Shown: positions 1 through 13,989, counted from the stretch's first letter. The stretch is 64,000 nt of DNA from Oxytricha trifallax (GCA_000711775.1 ARYC01000462.1:80135-144134); one strand, 5' to 3'. Notes: generated from the sequence alone by a model not told the origin. Numbers and translations: made by a program.

Positions 1-3000
1 AGTCACAAATTCGAAATTATATCTTAAGTGATTTAATATGTAAACTATATTTAATATATAAAAATTAATATTGGGACCATAAGCAAAAATATATTGCTTT
101 AACTACTTTTCAAAGTATTTAAAATAATAAAAATATCTAAAATTATTTTTGATTATATACAGATATGTTAATATTTATATATATTTAATGATCTTTTATT
201 TCTAAATTTTATTACTATTTTAAATGACTCTTTGAAATCTTTTTAAAAGAATTAGTACCTATCTTAAGGCTTAAGTAAAATATATTCATGAATTTAATTT
301 AAGGTAAGCTCTAATTATATCTTTGTCCCATTATTTGATTTATGCATGAAATAAGTTGATAATGAGGGTCCTTCCGATTGGTAACCATTTTGGTTGGAAC
401 TTAGTGACCCATTTTACTGTAATCTACAACAGTCATTTTATAGCAGTCAAAGTTTTTATTCAATTTTGCAATAATAGATTTGGAGTTTCTTTTGTCTGTT
501 TTGTTCTGAACGTGCTTGCTGATTATTCTAGAGAGATTACTTGAATTTAAGATCTTCTAAAACTCTGCTTAGTTAAGAAAATCCTCAAAATCATAATTGA
601 TGTTAGGAAGAAAGAGTTTCACCTTATTGATGAACTCTGGACATTTTGCTAAATCATTTTACAATCAGTTTCTAATTCTAAAGTAATAAATGATTATATC
701 CTTGAAATTCAGTAAGAAATGTATGGGGTGTAAATCTAAATAAGTTTAACAAAATCAGGAAGTAGTAATTTAATGTATTCTTTTTGCAACTATAATTTAT
801 GAAGGGTTTTCATTTACATCTGAAAAACGAGGTGATACTAAAATTTGTCACTTAATTTTCTCAATTTAACAATTATTAATATTAATTAAGAATTTCTAAA
901 AGAAATTAAATTTTACTTTAATCAAATCTTAATTCATTTTAATTAAAAGTAAATACCCTTATATAAACACACTTTAAAGAGTAAGTCAATTCTTTAATAC
1001 AACCTATAACTAAATCAAAGCGAAAAAAGCTTTTTGTAACTAAAGGACCTGTTTGGGTAAGGTAACATTTGGTTTTTATAATTGCTTATATTTGAGGAAA
1101 TCAAGCATCATATATGTTCCCTAAAATTTTAAAAAATAATATAAGATTTCTCAATTTACTTAATTTTTCTATTAAGACTTGTTAAAAGATAGCAATCAAA
1201 AGGAGATATAATGTGCTTTATTATTTTTTTATTCAAGGATGCTGGTATTTTTTGAGTAATCCCTGAGGAATGCGTTCCTTACTTAAAACCTTACTAATTA
1301 GAAACTTAGGGAGGGTTTGAGCTAAGTTGTAGCCGGGCGGGTGACGTTCATTTTTTTATAATTTTTACACTTAAAGTAGATTTGGAGGGCAATATTATTA
1401 ATAATTTATGAATAATAATAAATTAAAATAACTTAAACATTAATCAAGTTACAAGGGCACATTCAAAATTACTAGCTTAGTCTTTAACAAGAGATAACTC
1501 TTAATATTTCTTAAAAAGTTGAACTGTAAACTTAGACTTTATTTATATATTCTCACTATGTTTATTTTTACAATTTATGATTTAAGTTTATAATAAAATA
1601 TTCTACCTTAAAATAAGTAGTAAAAATAAAAGTATTCCATATATATTCCAAAATAGATTTATTAATTAAAATTAAATGCTAATAGTTTTCAAAGATATTC
1701 AAGTTATAAATATTTTAATATTTTTATTAAAATAATGAATATAAATTTATATTTATTAATCAAACTAGGTAAAGAAAATAAATAAAGCATTTAAATCGTA
1801 TTTACTTTAAACTCTGTACTTATATTTTAAATTCTTGTTAAGATATTAAACAGTTTACATTAGTACTTATTAATATAAATAATAAAATTTGTTAAAAATT
1901 AATATTAAATAATTTTATGTTATTTAAGAAAAAATAAAGAAGTTCTAAGCAAAATAATATTTATAAAAATTAAAAGATTTTAAGATTGATATTTTAGGGG
2001 AGTAATTCACTTATTTTTATTAGTCAAGAGCTCATATTTATTTTCTTAGATTTCTTATAATTAAACACAAAATAATAAAATATTTTTTCATTATTTATTG
2101 AAATATTGACGTTATAATTGCTAAGAAATAATGAAAAAGATATATTTTTAATTTATCAGCTTTATAATTGGCATAAAATTCCTTATAGTATAAATAATTA
2201 TTAAATATCCTTTAAAATTTAGCAATTGCTAATCAATTTTTATTCTTTTGAAAATAATTATTTTACTGAGTTAGTAAATAATGAAATATTAATACAGGAT
2301 TATGCAAAGAAAATTTATGCCATTTAATCTTAACTTTCTAATTATTATGATAAAAATATTCTAAGTCTTATATTAAGAATCTTTGCACCGAAAGATTTAT
2401 AATTTTTAAATTATGAAAGAATTAATCAATCTTTCTACTTGAAAATTACTAAAAATTTAATAGTGAAATGATTTAACAAATTACAAGCCTGTGTTAATTA
2501 TTTATAAAATTAATATTAAGAAAAATATAAAGATTAAGCTTATTTATCATTATTATCCTAGAAATACATTAAAATTGGAAAAATAAATTAAAATTCATAA
2601 ATTATAAATATAATAAACAAAGTTTTAAAGCTGGAAAATTGAAACAAAAAAAAGAGCTCCGGAAGCAACAATTTAATAAAAACAAAGACGAAGAGATCAA
2701 AGCAGTAAAACAAAATTTCTAAGAGACTACAATGAATATTTAAAAATATCTCTTAAAATTGACTTCAAAATTCACCAAAAAAATCTTAACAATTGTCATC
2801 AACTATAAAGCTTTATATAAATTCAGTTTATTCCACTTTAAAATGGAGGCAATTTTCATTGTTTTCCAACCTGTAAGTGCAGTGGATTGTTGAGATAAGA
2901 GGAATTATGAAAAATAAATGGTAGTCTATAATTTAAAATGAAAAGGCTTAAAATTATAAGTATATAGGTAATTACAGAGATGAAATCCAAAAACAGCTTT

Positions 3001-4164
3001 ATCATCTCTCCATTCTCCTTCATATTTTGCTCCATCTAGCCATACTTACTTTGCTGTTCCCATCTTTTTCTTGTGTCTCTTGAACTACTGACGTCGCATC
3101 TCCTGTCGGTAAGTATTGCTGAAATATAAAACTTTTAGATATGTTTTTTGTAACTTAAAAATTTTAGTGAATAACCAGCTGCTCCAGCAACACCATTTTT
3201 AGGATTTCTTATTTTCTTAATTTTTTTCATTTTAATTTATCGATTTTCAATTATAGATTGTAAATGTTACATTTACAGAAGAGCAGAGTAGTAAAAGGAG
3301 AAAATAGATTATTGCTAACAAAAAATAAAAATCACTGAAAAAATATTAAATAAGCATCTCAACCAAAAAGTTAGAAGTTAAAACAAGATAAATTTTAAAT
3401 GAAATTAAACTCAGACGATCATACACCATCGGATTAGTTGAGACAAAGCTGCAAAGAAAAAAAGGGCTCATTAATAAGAATATTGCGAAATCAAAAAAGC
3501 CAGGAATGGCTGAGAGCTGCCATTAAATGGATCTAATTCTGAAGAAAAAATCGTTAAACCTTGAGGTATTAAATAATTTGGAGCATACTAAACATGGAAG
3601 GCCTTTTGCAACATATCATAAACGTAAATATCCCACATTACTAGAATGTCGAAGTAAAAACGTTATAATATAGATTATTTAATTTATAATTTTCAGAAAC
3701 TTAAGAGATAAAATTAGAGAATAATAGAAAGAGAATACAACAAACTACATAAATTAATAAATCACACAAAAAATAATAAAAAAGGTAATATAATAAGTTT
3801 CAAAGGAAGAAGAAACATGTATAAAAGGATATATTAATTAAATTAAAATTATTTAAGAAAAAAAGAAAATGATAAGGAAGCTGACCAGCATTAAATTTAA
3901 ATAATAAAAAAATAATTCAATCAAAAAGGATAAAATATAAAAATAACGTAATACATAAAAAAATAATTAATATAGAAGATAGAATCTCAAAAAATAAATT
4001 GATATAAAACTTTTACAGAAGAATACAATATAATCGTATTGAGATTTTTAAAATTATATAAAAAGTAAATTGATTATAAAACTATAAAAACACCATAACA
4101 TAAGATAGGATCTATAAAAAAAGAATTGTGTTTCTCTCAAATAATTCATTTCTTAATAAATATT
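1..4164. other. AT-rich germline DNA, no supported gene
   Basis: Very AT-rich sequence, with frequent stops even under the ciliate code. The only stretch with a coding flavour is about 340-560 on the minus strand, open for roughly 75 codons when TAA/TAG are read as Gln, but it has no recognisable motif. A slightly less AT-rich patch at 2990-3120 shows nothing else. No tRNA, rRNA or repeat array was seen. Confidence 0.5.
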
Positions 4165-6290
4165 TTAATATTGTTAATTTGCATTTGAATTGGTTAAATG
4201 TGAAAATAAAGACAAAACTGTAATTCTATTAAATATTAATTGCCACTAATTAATCAGTTTTTAAATCCAATTAGATATAGTACACTTTAATTTTAAATCA
4301 GATAAATAATTAATTACGACATAAAATCGTACAAACTGTATAATGTACAGTTCTTAGAAATTTGCTTTTTTAAATATTAAGGCGTACTTAATTTTTGTAC
4401 AAATTGTACAATGTATGGTATTGAGAAATTAATATTTATAAAAGCATAATGTACAAAATTAAATTTGTTTATTCAGAGAGTAGTAATTTTTATTTAATGA
4501 CTTAAATATGAATGTTGAAATGAGCAGAGGATAATTTGTAAAAAAATCTTATTCCCAATTTTTTAATTATAAAATATCTCAATAAATTGAAAATTGAATC
4601 AACAATTAGGTGTGAGACCTAATGAATGCCATTACATTTTGATTGAGATCGATAAAAATTAGGCAAAGGACTCTCATACAAGAGTAGAATAGATGTCTAA
4701 AGCTACAACAAAATTTAGCCATGCTTTGATCATTTAATCAACTGTTGAGAAGAAGACAATACAATATCAAACAATTCGCTTAACGCAGGATAGTCTTGAC
4801 TTTAGCAAGTCGAAATACCTCGGATATTAGAAACTAATCAACATCCAGTTATCCTACTCAGTTGTCGCTAAAGTACAAATCAATAAGCTAATTGCTTATT
4901 ACGATAAACTTACTATTTAATGTGGAGACTCTGAGAATTTTTGGGCATTTATTGATTTCTCAAAATTACTCATGAAATCAGAAGACTCGATAATTATCTG
5001 CTAGATCATCTTCAAAATCATAATACAGGATCTCTAGAAGATTTAAGCAGCTATACAAAACTCAGCAAATAAACTAATTGCAAGCATGTACGAGAAGTAT
5101 TAAGACGATTCTGAAATGTGCTAAAAGACTTTTATAAACCATAATACCCTAGGCAATTATCAATCCTTTGAACAGTAGATAATTTCCAAGGCAACTCAAA
5201 ATAAACTAAGTTCCAATAAGTAGCTGGCTTTCTCCAACGAGCAGATACGCAATAACCGCATTTACAAAGACTGGATCAAAGCCTCCTGCAAGTAATGCAG
5301 AACTACGACATTTTGGACAAGCTCTACCAAGTAATTTTCCAAAAATGCCAAGATAAAATAATTGTGGTGTGGCTTTATGGACATCCATACACGGGGAATA
5401 CTACGATTGAAAAGGACTTTATAAAAATCCTTATTACCGAGGACTTTAGGTTACTTAATCGCAACATTTGCGTGGACTCTACCAAATAATATCAGAACAT
5501 TATATCGTAATCATAGATAAAATCAAGAGGGGCCTATTTCACGACACAGAAAGGATAGACGAATTGAAGGGATTTTTTGAAGGTGAAAGGATACAGTAAA
5601 TCTTAAGTAAAAAGAGCCACAATGTTAAATTTAAAAAGTGCCATGTGATAGAAATATCTATCCAGCTCCCATTTGACAGAATGAATGAGCATGAATAAGT
5701 CATTTGAGGCAAGGATGATGAAAACCAAGTTCACGTGCTCATGCAGAGAAAAGATTTGAATTTCCCATTAAATGAAGCCGAGATGGCCTTTACCTTCAAT
5801 AACGACTGATCGATGACGAAGACAAAGATTTGCTCGTGGTCTAGCCAACCGCCGCAGAAAACGCATATATGGAGGAAGAAAATGCCAGGCCTAAGGAATA
5901 TATAAAATTAAATAAATGCTACCATTTTACAAGCTTATATAGTTAAACAATAATCGTAAAAGTAATAACTACTCTCTGAATAAACTAATTTCATTCTGTA
6001 CATTATGCTTTTATAAATATTAATTTCTCAAAACCATACATTGTACTATTTGTACAAAAATTAAGTACGCCTTAATATTTAAAAAAGCAAATTTCTAAGA
6101 ACTGTACTTTATACAGTTTGTACGATTTTTTTTCATAATTAATTATTTACCTGATTTACAATTAAAGTGTACCATATCTAATTGGATTTAAAAACTGATT
6201 AATTAGTGGAAGTTAATATTTAATTGAATTACAGTTATGTCTTTATTTTCACATTTTACCAATTCAAATGTAATTTATCAATATTAATTA
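4165..6290. mobile_element. Element with ~330-bp terminal inverted repeats carrying one gene
   Basis: The left arm (about 4165-4490) reappears in inverted orientation at about 5960-6290 with only scattered differences. The arms share paired blocks such as GTACAAATTGTACAATG / CATTGTAC and GCCACTAATTAATCAG. The ~1.45 kb between them is less AT-rich and holds a single plus-strand gene relic. This is the layout of a DNA transposon or foldback element. The family is not recognised, and no target-site duplication could be fixed by eye. Confidence 0.75.
4693..5976 (+). pseudogene. Degraded P-loop gene, possibly Rep/SF3-helicase-like
   Basis: Read with TAA/TAG as Gln, the frame opens at ATG 4693 and stays open for about 200 codons. 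It then shifts near 5290 and again near 5490, and ends at TGA 5976 inside the right inverted repeat. After the first shift (5295 onward) comes a hydrophobic strand followed by WLYGHPYTGNTTI, shaped like a Walker A loop but with Asn where Lys is required. After the second shift, YIVIIDKIKRG resembles a Walker B strand. Two strands spaced like this after a ~200-residue N-terminal part recall replication-initiator helicases of single-stranded DNA replicons. That assignment is inference from short motifs; no HUH nuclease motif was found. Its sole occupancy of an inverted-repeat element suggests an element-encoded replication or transposition protein, now dead. Confidence 0.4.
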
Positions 6291-8700
6291 AGTTTCTTGT
6301 CGATCCAAGGAAAATTCAGCCCTTTCTTAATAAAATCTAAATTCATTAATAAATAACGAATATTCTTGTTTTATTCCACTTTATCTATTGAATATTCAGT
6401 AAATTATTGATAAAATAAATATTTTAATTGTAAATAATTAATATAACTGTATTATTTTTTTTTATTATTTCGCGAATTATCAAGAGATTAATTATTTTAT
6501 TAATAAACAATGAAAATTATATTTTATTATTTTATTTGATTCTTTGAGTATATTACTTTTTTTTCACTTATAAATAGACTTAATTTAAGAATTGAAGACT
6601 GTTTATTTTTATCTTATTAGCTTATTATAATGTTTAATACAAACCAAATAAAAATAATTGTAAATATAGGCATATCTTCTATTTCAAATTTTTATTAAAA
6701 AATATTCTATTTATTTTAGTAAGATTGTTTATCTTATGTATAATGTTACTCACATAATTATGGCGAGGTTTTATATGGTTTTTTAATTTTTAAATGATCT
6801 ATTTAAAATTTATAAAATTAAATACGAAGAAACATTATATATTTTAAAACGGAGTTAAAAAGTTAATTATGATTTCACTGATATTATTTATAAACATTTT
6901 TCTTACAATATGAGGTTTATTCTCATTACTAGTTATTATTATTAATAATATAAGTAAAACTCATAGTTTTTGCAGATTACATTTAAATATATTGAACCAT
7001 TAATAATTCAAAAGTCTTGTAGTATTTCAGACAGATTGAAACTACATACGATCTGAAATAAATATAAAATAGGCAATATTTTTGCATGAAGCCAAATAAT
7101 ATTAATAAATCTTTCATGTAGAGTGAATTTATAAAGTGAAGGAAGCAAAGTTCTTAAGAATGAATATAAACTTAAATCCCAAATTGCCATTGATAATAAC
7201 ATGGAATGAGATAAGGAATCAGACAGAATTTTATTAAAGACTTACTTGATCAAGTAATTAATAAGTTCGTGAAACAATAAATGTAGTTTCATTGAGGTAA
7301 TTTCTGATTTATAAATACACTCCACTCACACTCCAACTAATAATAAAAAATAGAAGAAAATTACCAAATGGAAACAAAAGTAATAAGAAAAGAATAAAAA
7401 GTATTCCTAATTAAATTTTAAGGAATGTAATAAAATTTATAGAAAGTAGCACAGCTGATATCATTATGTAGCTAGTTCAGAACAACACGAATTAAATAAG
7501 ACCTTGGAGAATACTGGAGTTTAAATATAAGCAAAAGTCAGGTATTCAAAACGAATCAAAATGTAGAAAAGTAAAAAATTATTAATTACAAAACATGTAA
7601 TTTAAACGATTATGGTAGACAGCTAAGGGAGGACACTTTTGATTAACGGGATGAGCCAATATTGTATTTTCCACAAACATTTGAAAATAAAACCATAAAT
7701 AGAGTTGCAATCTAACCAACTAAGCAGGGAGGATACAAGATATCCAAAAATAATTATTAAATCAGATTCCTGATCTAAATGAAAAGACATAGATTGTAAT
7801 CTTAGCAAAATGACCTTGATTGACGAAAGGAAAAGAGGACTAAAGCTCTAGAAATATCATCAAAATATTAGCAAATTTATCAGAGTATCATTCATTAGAG
7901 ACTGAAAGTTCAATTTTATGGAGAAAATTAAAAAAAAAGAATGAAGAAAGTTGAATATCCAAAACAAAGAATAGGAATAAAAGTAAAAAAATACTTAAGA
8001 TATAAAGCATAAAGCAAGATAGATCATAATTATAATTATATTGACTAATTTAACAGAGAAAATAAAAAGAAACTACAAAGCATAAATAGATATACGTAAT
8101 CATAAAAAAGGCTAACATCAAAAGATGAGCTACAGAAGTATGACAGCCACACGACAAACCTAGTCAAAAAAGGGGAAATAATATAATGGAGAAAGAAAAA
8201 GAGATTCGATTTGGAGATTGAGATATGAGCAGAAACTTATTAGGATTAGGGCTTAGAGGAGGAAAGCCAAAGCCACGAAGGTTCCAGGATCCATGCTTTA
8301 TCCTTTCTTATTTAGATTGTTTTTGAGGCCTCTGCAGTTGAATCAGATTGGGAAAATCTCAAAAGGGAGATGAGATAGAATTTCAAGTTTTAGCAAAGAA
8401 AGTGAGTACATTTTTAAATTTCATCGAAATTTAGTTAGTTTGTGCCAGAGCTTTAAAGACACGGGAAATGCAAAGAATAAAGGGGAGTGCAATTCTAAAT
8501 AGATAGCTATGGTATTTCATACTCCATAAGATCGCTGAGAAAATCGAATAATTATAACTCAAATGTCCAAAACTTCAGTGACCAAAAATCTAAAAATAAA
8601 TATGTTATTTAAAAGCTTTCTGAGGATAATTAAAACGAACCTAAGATTTAAGATCAGTTACTCTAAATAAAAGAGAATTGAGTTCATCAAACTATGAGGA
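6291..8700. other. AT-rich spacer with no supported gene
   Basis: Mostly AT-rich. Between about 7000 and 8700 purine-rich stretches look like the plus-strand remains of coding DNA, but TGA interrupts every frame often and no motif is visible. Short minus-strand open frames near 7008-7202 and 7623-7808 look like antisense accidents. Confidence 0.4.
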
Positions 8701-8984
8701 TGGGACTCTTTAATTAAAGGCGACCCAATAGGTGATAACACATCTTTTTTAGATGTTTTATGTATCATGTCTAGGATTTGACGAAGTCATCCATACCATA
8801 CCGAATAGGATGGAAGTCTATGACCTAGAGGATGGTGAAAATATTATGCTGCCTAACCTCGTGAACAAATATAGAAAAGACACTAAAAACGAAGTTAAAA
8901 CAATAGATTGAATTCTTGATAAAGAAAGGGTAAGTGAGGAAAAACTGTTGTCAGAAAATAACATCAACATTTGAGATTGAAAAA

Positions 8985-9428
8985 TGATAAATAGAAATAT
9001 ATTTTTTTTATCCGAGCAATCACTTCAAGGAGGATATTAAAGACTTAAATAAAATGTTTAAGTTGATATAGAGGGTACAAAGCAATAAGCACAGACCAAC
9101 ACAGATGATCCTATAATTTATCTTTTTAAATAAAAATAGAATAATTTAAAAAGAGAAAGTGTGGAGAATAAGTGAATTCAAAGATAGAGAATAGCATATC
9201 CTGAAGTCTACTATAAGATACAGAGAGAGTCATACTACAAGCATGCTGCTAAAGCACAATCAAAAACTGCTAGAATTGGACCATTGGAATATGACTAATG
9301 AGTCGAAGAAGATGGTGATATTTGATATGAGGAAACAAGAGTGGAGTTTAGACGTGTTGTATAAGCACATCAGATAGTTCAACCCCACAACCTTAAAAAT
9401 AAAATGGAGTAAAAGAATTTGTGATTGA
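8985..9428 (+). pseudogene. Coding remnant, unknown protein
   Basis: One frame stays open (TAA/TAG as Gln) from just after a TGA near 8982 to TGA 9426-9428. A possible start is ATG 9054, giving a 124-residue tail. The composition is protein-like: a VWRISEFKD segment is followed by MLLKHNQKLLELDHW and by a VIFDMRKQEWSLD strand, alternation faintly reminiscent of a beta-propeller blade. That resemblance is too weak for a family call. Upstream sequence from about 8720 seems to belong to the same decayed gene but carries several TGA codons. It lies about 500 bp upstream of dispersed repeat R1. Confidence 0.3.
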
Positions 9429-9594
9429 CAAGATTACACTAAACAAAGATATAAATCAAGTAACATACCCAGAAGATTGTGAGTGATGGTAATCTTAATC
9501 GTATATCATCTAGCATTCGAACTCAAAGGATAAGAGTATTTCAAATTTACGCTAAGACTGGTCTACATTTAAATATAAATACACAATATGATGT

Positions 9595-10190
9595 AAAATT
9601 TAAAGGCTGAGTACATCAAAATAAAAATCAGAAAATTAGGTATCGGAATAAAAAAAGAAGAACTTGAGAAAAATACTGAAAGATAAAGTATGGCATAATT
9701 GGATCAAATAGATCAAGAATTTGACACAGAAGTGATTAACTAATACTCCCATTTAGACTAAAAGGATGAATTAGTTCAGAAGCAAGCCAAAGAAATTATA
9801 ATTTATAATATGAAATTAAAAAATTTAATTAAAATAATACATATTAATAGGACTGGCCAAAATAACTAATTAAAACCTTTATTTATTCAAAAATATTCGA
9901 ATAAATCAATAGTATGTGGAAGTACAGGACACACATTAATTGTAAGTTACAAAAATTATATCTTTAATTTTTATTTTTAGTGGTCCTACTACCTGGTAAG
10001 ATCACTGGTGTAGTTGGACTAGTGATTTACTGGGCAATAGAGAGGAAAGTTTTAAGTCTTTATAGATAATTATGATGAAGATAATGCCGATGAAGAAGAA
10101 GATTTAACGATATTAGAGTGATTTCAATTTTTTATAGGAATAATAAGTTTTAGTTTTAATGTTAATGCAAAAATTATTAATTTAAAGTTT
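9595..10190 (+). repeat. Dispersed repeat R1 with a predicted 39-nt intron
   Basis: First of four copies in the window. The diagnostic core is a perfect-looking small intron (9942-9980, GTAAGTTAC...TTTTTAG). It is followed by exon sequence encoding an LxPGK(T/I)TG-type motif in one frame and then an acidic tail (YDEDNADEEED). Upstream, about 9595-9940 is open in the ciliate code and rich in Lys/Glu/Gln, so the unit is probably the 3' end of a gene. After the acidic tail, a conserved AT-rich stretch (AATAAGTTTTAGTTTTAATGTTAAT) is shared with R2. The protein is not recognised. Confidence 0.6.
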
Positions 10191-10212
10191 TCAAATTTTA
10201 TATCATGATTCC

Positions 10213-10490
10213 AATTTGATGAGGAAGGAGAAAATTGAGAGGGGAAATTCAGTGAATTTAGGGAAGATCTAGCAGAGTTTGAGTGGCACTTCTCAAATGA
10301 TGGATCATAAGCTGCAATCTAAGAGAGTGAGTAAATAATGAAAGAACTGAACAGGGTTGAGGCAAGCGATAACATTCCCAGAATGAAAGAATAAGCATAA
10401 ATCGGAACCCAGGAAGTGGGATCCGAGAAGATTCAAAATGCAACGAAGGAACAAATGAAGGGACACAGAATAAAAAGTATTGAATTATAT
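10213..10490 (+). pseudogene. Short acidic coding remnant
   Basis: Immediately after R1, one plus-strand frame reads as a Glu-rich, soluble-looking peptide (including FSEFREDLAEFEWHF and EQIMKELNRVEA) once TAA/TAG are read as Gln. One TGA sits near 10236. No domain is recognised and there is no clear start. It could be a further exon or a decayed tail of the R1 gene, or an independent relic. Confidence 0.25.
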
Positions 10491-11355
10491 TTATTTCAGA
10501 TGTACTCCTATCTCGTATTTGATTTAAAATTATGCTATTTTCTTTCCAAAGTGATTTACTTAAAAACTAATTTAATTATAAATTAAAATAGTTACATTTA
10601 AATTGCTGAATTGGCGATCTTGGCATCATTTAATATATCATTTAAAAATAATTTAATTTTTAATTGGTTGTATAATTTTATGGCATTCGGTGATCGAGAA
10701 TAATGAGATGAAATAGTAAAGCAAATAAATTTCAGATAAGTTTGAAATTTTAGTCAAATGATGCCAATGATCGTCAAATTAAGCCAATTTAAACTTCCAT
10801 GATTTTAATTTATAATTAATTATTTTTATAATAAATATATTCAAATTCAAATGTTTGTTAAGATAATAGATAAATAGCTTTAACTTACTATTTAAATTAT
10901 ATCTCTTAAATTTGTCTTTAATAATATAATTAATAATTTATAACTTATTTAAAGTAGAATTCGTTCTAAAAAGCTATTTATTTTATCAATTTATTTAAAG
11001 TTTAATTTCCAAGTATTTTTTTATATATTCTAATTATAAAATAAATTGTTAACAATCATGAAATAATGAAATTCAAAATTTTTTAAGTGCTTTTAATAAT
11101 AAAAATTTATTATTATTTATTTTATAGTGCAAATACGACTTAAAATTTTAACATTTTTTTCAACTTTGATACTGCATTTTCAACTTTGGTTCATTTCATC
11201 ATATATTTGAAGATTTTATATATCCCTACCATGAATGAAAAATAATTAAGCATATCCAATAAATTTGAGCAACTATGTTATTAAATTTCATGGGAACTCT
11301 CATTTACAAATAACAACTATCTATTATTTCATATGAATTAATATTTGTTACTTAT

Positions 11356-11622
11356 AAAACCCCAAAGATCAATTAAGACAAGAAGATTGTGGTTACGAAC
11401 AATTAAATTAAGAATTAATAATTATTGGATGAAATTAAATATAATTAGGGTAAAATCAAATTTAAACACCCTGATTGGACTCATTTATAAGGACAATTAA
11501 TCGAGCCAATAGTTTTAATGATTAGCCAAAATATTAAAACTTTTTGGCAAAAATAATTTATTCTTAATTTAATTGTTCTTTAACCTAATCTTCGAATCTT
11601 AATTGATCTATGGGGTTTTTCT
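11356..11622. mobile_element. Palindromic MITE-like element with ACCCC ends
   Basis: The sequence 11356-11430 returns in inverted form at 11547-11622 (AAAACCCCAAAGATCAATTAAG on the left against the inverse of CTTAATTGATCTATGGGGTTTTT on the right). A shorter inner pair, ATTGGACTCA / GAGCCAAT, lies in the ~115-bp centre. It has no coding capacity. The C4-rich outer ends resemble the telomere-like termini known from oxytrichid TBE elements, but the length suggests a small non-autonomous element. Confidence 0.6.
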
Positions 11623-11715
11623 AAAAAGTATAAAATAATTTATTCGAGTATAAAAACAATTTCAAAAGGTTTAAAATAAAAATTTTGAGTCTAAGTGAAA
11701 GCATTCATAAAAATT

Positions 11716-13099
11716 GAGTCTGGTTATTTAGACCTCGCTGAGCACGAATATTGAATTAGAATCAATTTATCATAAAAACGGGCAAAGATAAAAGCAAAGT
11801 AAGCTTTCTTCAGCAATTTCCTTCTATAATCCTTAACTCTTCATTTTTTGGGTTTTGAGGACCTCAAAAGAGGACAAGGATATTCATGAGGTGACCTGGA
11901 ATTAAGCAAATCCACTAAATTTGGGCTCATGAAGAAGAACGTTACACTGGAACTCCAGATATATAGTCATTTTCAAAAGCTATAGGGGGGTCATTTTATA
12001 AATTTAATAATTCAGTTTTAACTATTTATTAATTATATCTTTTATCATACTAATTTCCTATATATAATCTCTTTTGAATGCTTAAAATATTTCTTTTTTT
12101 ATTTCCATACATTTATATATTTTTTATTATTCACATTTTCTTAAACTGATTTTTCTATATATTTTAATGCTGTTTTCAATAATTGTTTCAAAGTGCTGAT
12201 TTTGCTTTAACTACATATATATTAAATTTTACTATTTTGAGTTATATTAATTTATATAAATTATGATTTCTTCTTACTTTATCTATTTCATTAAAATTTT
12301 TCTTTTATTATACCTTTATAGCTATAAAACCACTAAAATATTAACATATTTTTGTGAAAAAATATCTAAAATATATAAACACGTTTATTTTAATTTCTGT
12401 AGAGTTCTAGTTGTTATTAATTTGAAAACTTAGCCTGAATGGCTAGTAAATACACTATAATTTTTAAATATATATATATTCCATATGTGGCTATAGTAAG
12501 ATCAATTTATTCAAAGAAATAAAAAAAGTGAGTTTATTTTTCTATGACATTTAACAAATCATAATATATAATTTCATTGTGTTATAAGACATAACTAATG
12601 AAATCTATGCTAAATATATTAATTTATTTAATATTTTAAATATATAAAAGTTTTTAACTTTCTTAGCATTATAATATTCATTACATCAATCAATTATAAT
12701 AAAATATATCAAAATATTTTGATATAGCAATATCAACTTTGATAACGACAAAACGATTATGGTTGCCTTATAATCATATTTGTTTTATATTAAACATTAA
12801 CCCTGATAATAAAAACACTTTGATCGTTCATTTATGAACATGATTTTTGACAATTAATTAAGAAACCAAGATTTATATTCTTTGTAAGTTTCTCAGTAAT
12901 AGTGGATTTGCTTAATTCCAGGTCACCTCATGAATATCCTTGTCCTCTTTTGACCCTATAAAACCCAAAAATAAAGAGTTAAGGATTATATAAGGAAATT
13001 ACTGAAGAAAGCTTATTTTGCTTTTATCTTTGCTCGTTTTGATGATAAATTGATTCTTATTCGATATTCGTGCTCAGCGAGGTCTAAATAACCAGACTC
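11716..13099. mobile_element. Element with ~200-bp inverted repeats, non-coding centre
   Basis: The arm 11716-11916 is repeated inverted at 12901-13099. It includes GAGTCTGGTTATTTAGACC outermost and AATTAAGCAAATCCACT innermost, with a few substitutions and short indels. The ~980-bp interior is extremely AT-rich, shows no open frame and contains nothing recognisable. It is probably a foldback-type or non-autonomous transposon. Confidence 0.7.
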
Positions 13100-13572
13100 G
13101 GTATTTCCCGGTATTTATAGGAACTATGAGCTCGATGGTGCATGTTGGCTGCGTACATGGATATTTTTACATTTTTTTAAAAAGTATTTGTTTTTGCTTA
13201 AGCATACTTTATTTACATTTAGTTTTGTATGAATTAGTAATTTATTAATAAAAAATATTAGAAATAAAGTTTGAATTTTGATTATATTAAATTCAAATTA
13301 TTCCTTAGAATTAACACGAATAACTTACAGATAACTAATTAAAGTAACAAATCTTTAAAATAATAAAATTATTTGCATATAATAAATCATTTAATTAAAA
13401 TGAAATACAATTATTAATTTAACTTTCTTAATAGTGGAGAAGTAATTTGATAAATGAGAAATATTTTGATTATTTACGATTAAAATTGTTATTATAAATT
13501 ATTAATATAATAGATATGGGAGCGAATAGTAAAAATATAATATTTTTAACTTGCGCCCCTATTATATAGTAT

Positions 13573-13989
13573 TGTAGGAATACTTTTATTTTGGGAACTT
13601 AAATTAAAAATAAATAAATATTAATCTAAATTATTGGCAGTTAAATTTCTGGAAACCCTGAAAAATGGTACTTGTTCAATAGAGAATTAAAAATTAGCTG
13701 GACTTTACTAGTGGCAGTACCCCACTATTGCATTTCTGAAGCGAGATATCTTGTCTTTAATTTTTTGTGATTTGTTTAGTTGATTTTAATGCCAAAATTA
13801 AAGTCGAGATATCTCGCTTCAGGAATGCAATAGTGGGGTACCGCCAATTGTAAAGTCCAGCTAATTTTTAATTCTCTATCGAACAAGTACCATATTGTTA
13901 TGGTTTCCAGAAATTTAACTGCCAATAATTTAATATTTTAATATTTATTTGTTTTTAATTTAATTTCCCAAATCAATTGTATTCTTACA
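13573..13989. mobile_element. Near-perfect palindrome (MITE), TGTAGGAATAC ends
   Basis: An almost complete palindrome. TGTAGGAATAC at 13573 faces GTATTCTTACA ending at 13989. TGGCAGTTAAATTTCTGGAAACC and TAGCTGGACTTTAC are mirrored, and the centre contains GAAGCGAGATATC twice in opposite orientation. Outer and subterminal motifs (TTTGGGAA, TGGCAGT) recur in the elements at 38732-39687 and 60839-61626, so it belongs to the same family. It carries no gene. Confidence 0.75.

Noticed and set aside
1260..1350. GC-richer patch suspected to be a tRNA or small RNA
   Set aside because: No cloverleaf, T-loop GTTC-type box or acceptor pairing could be drawn.
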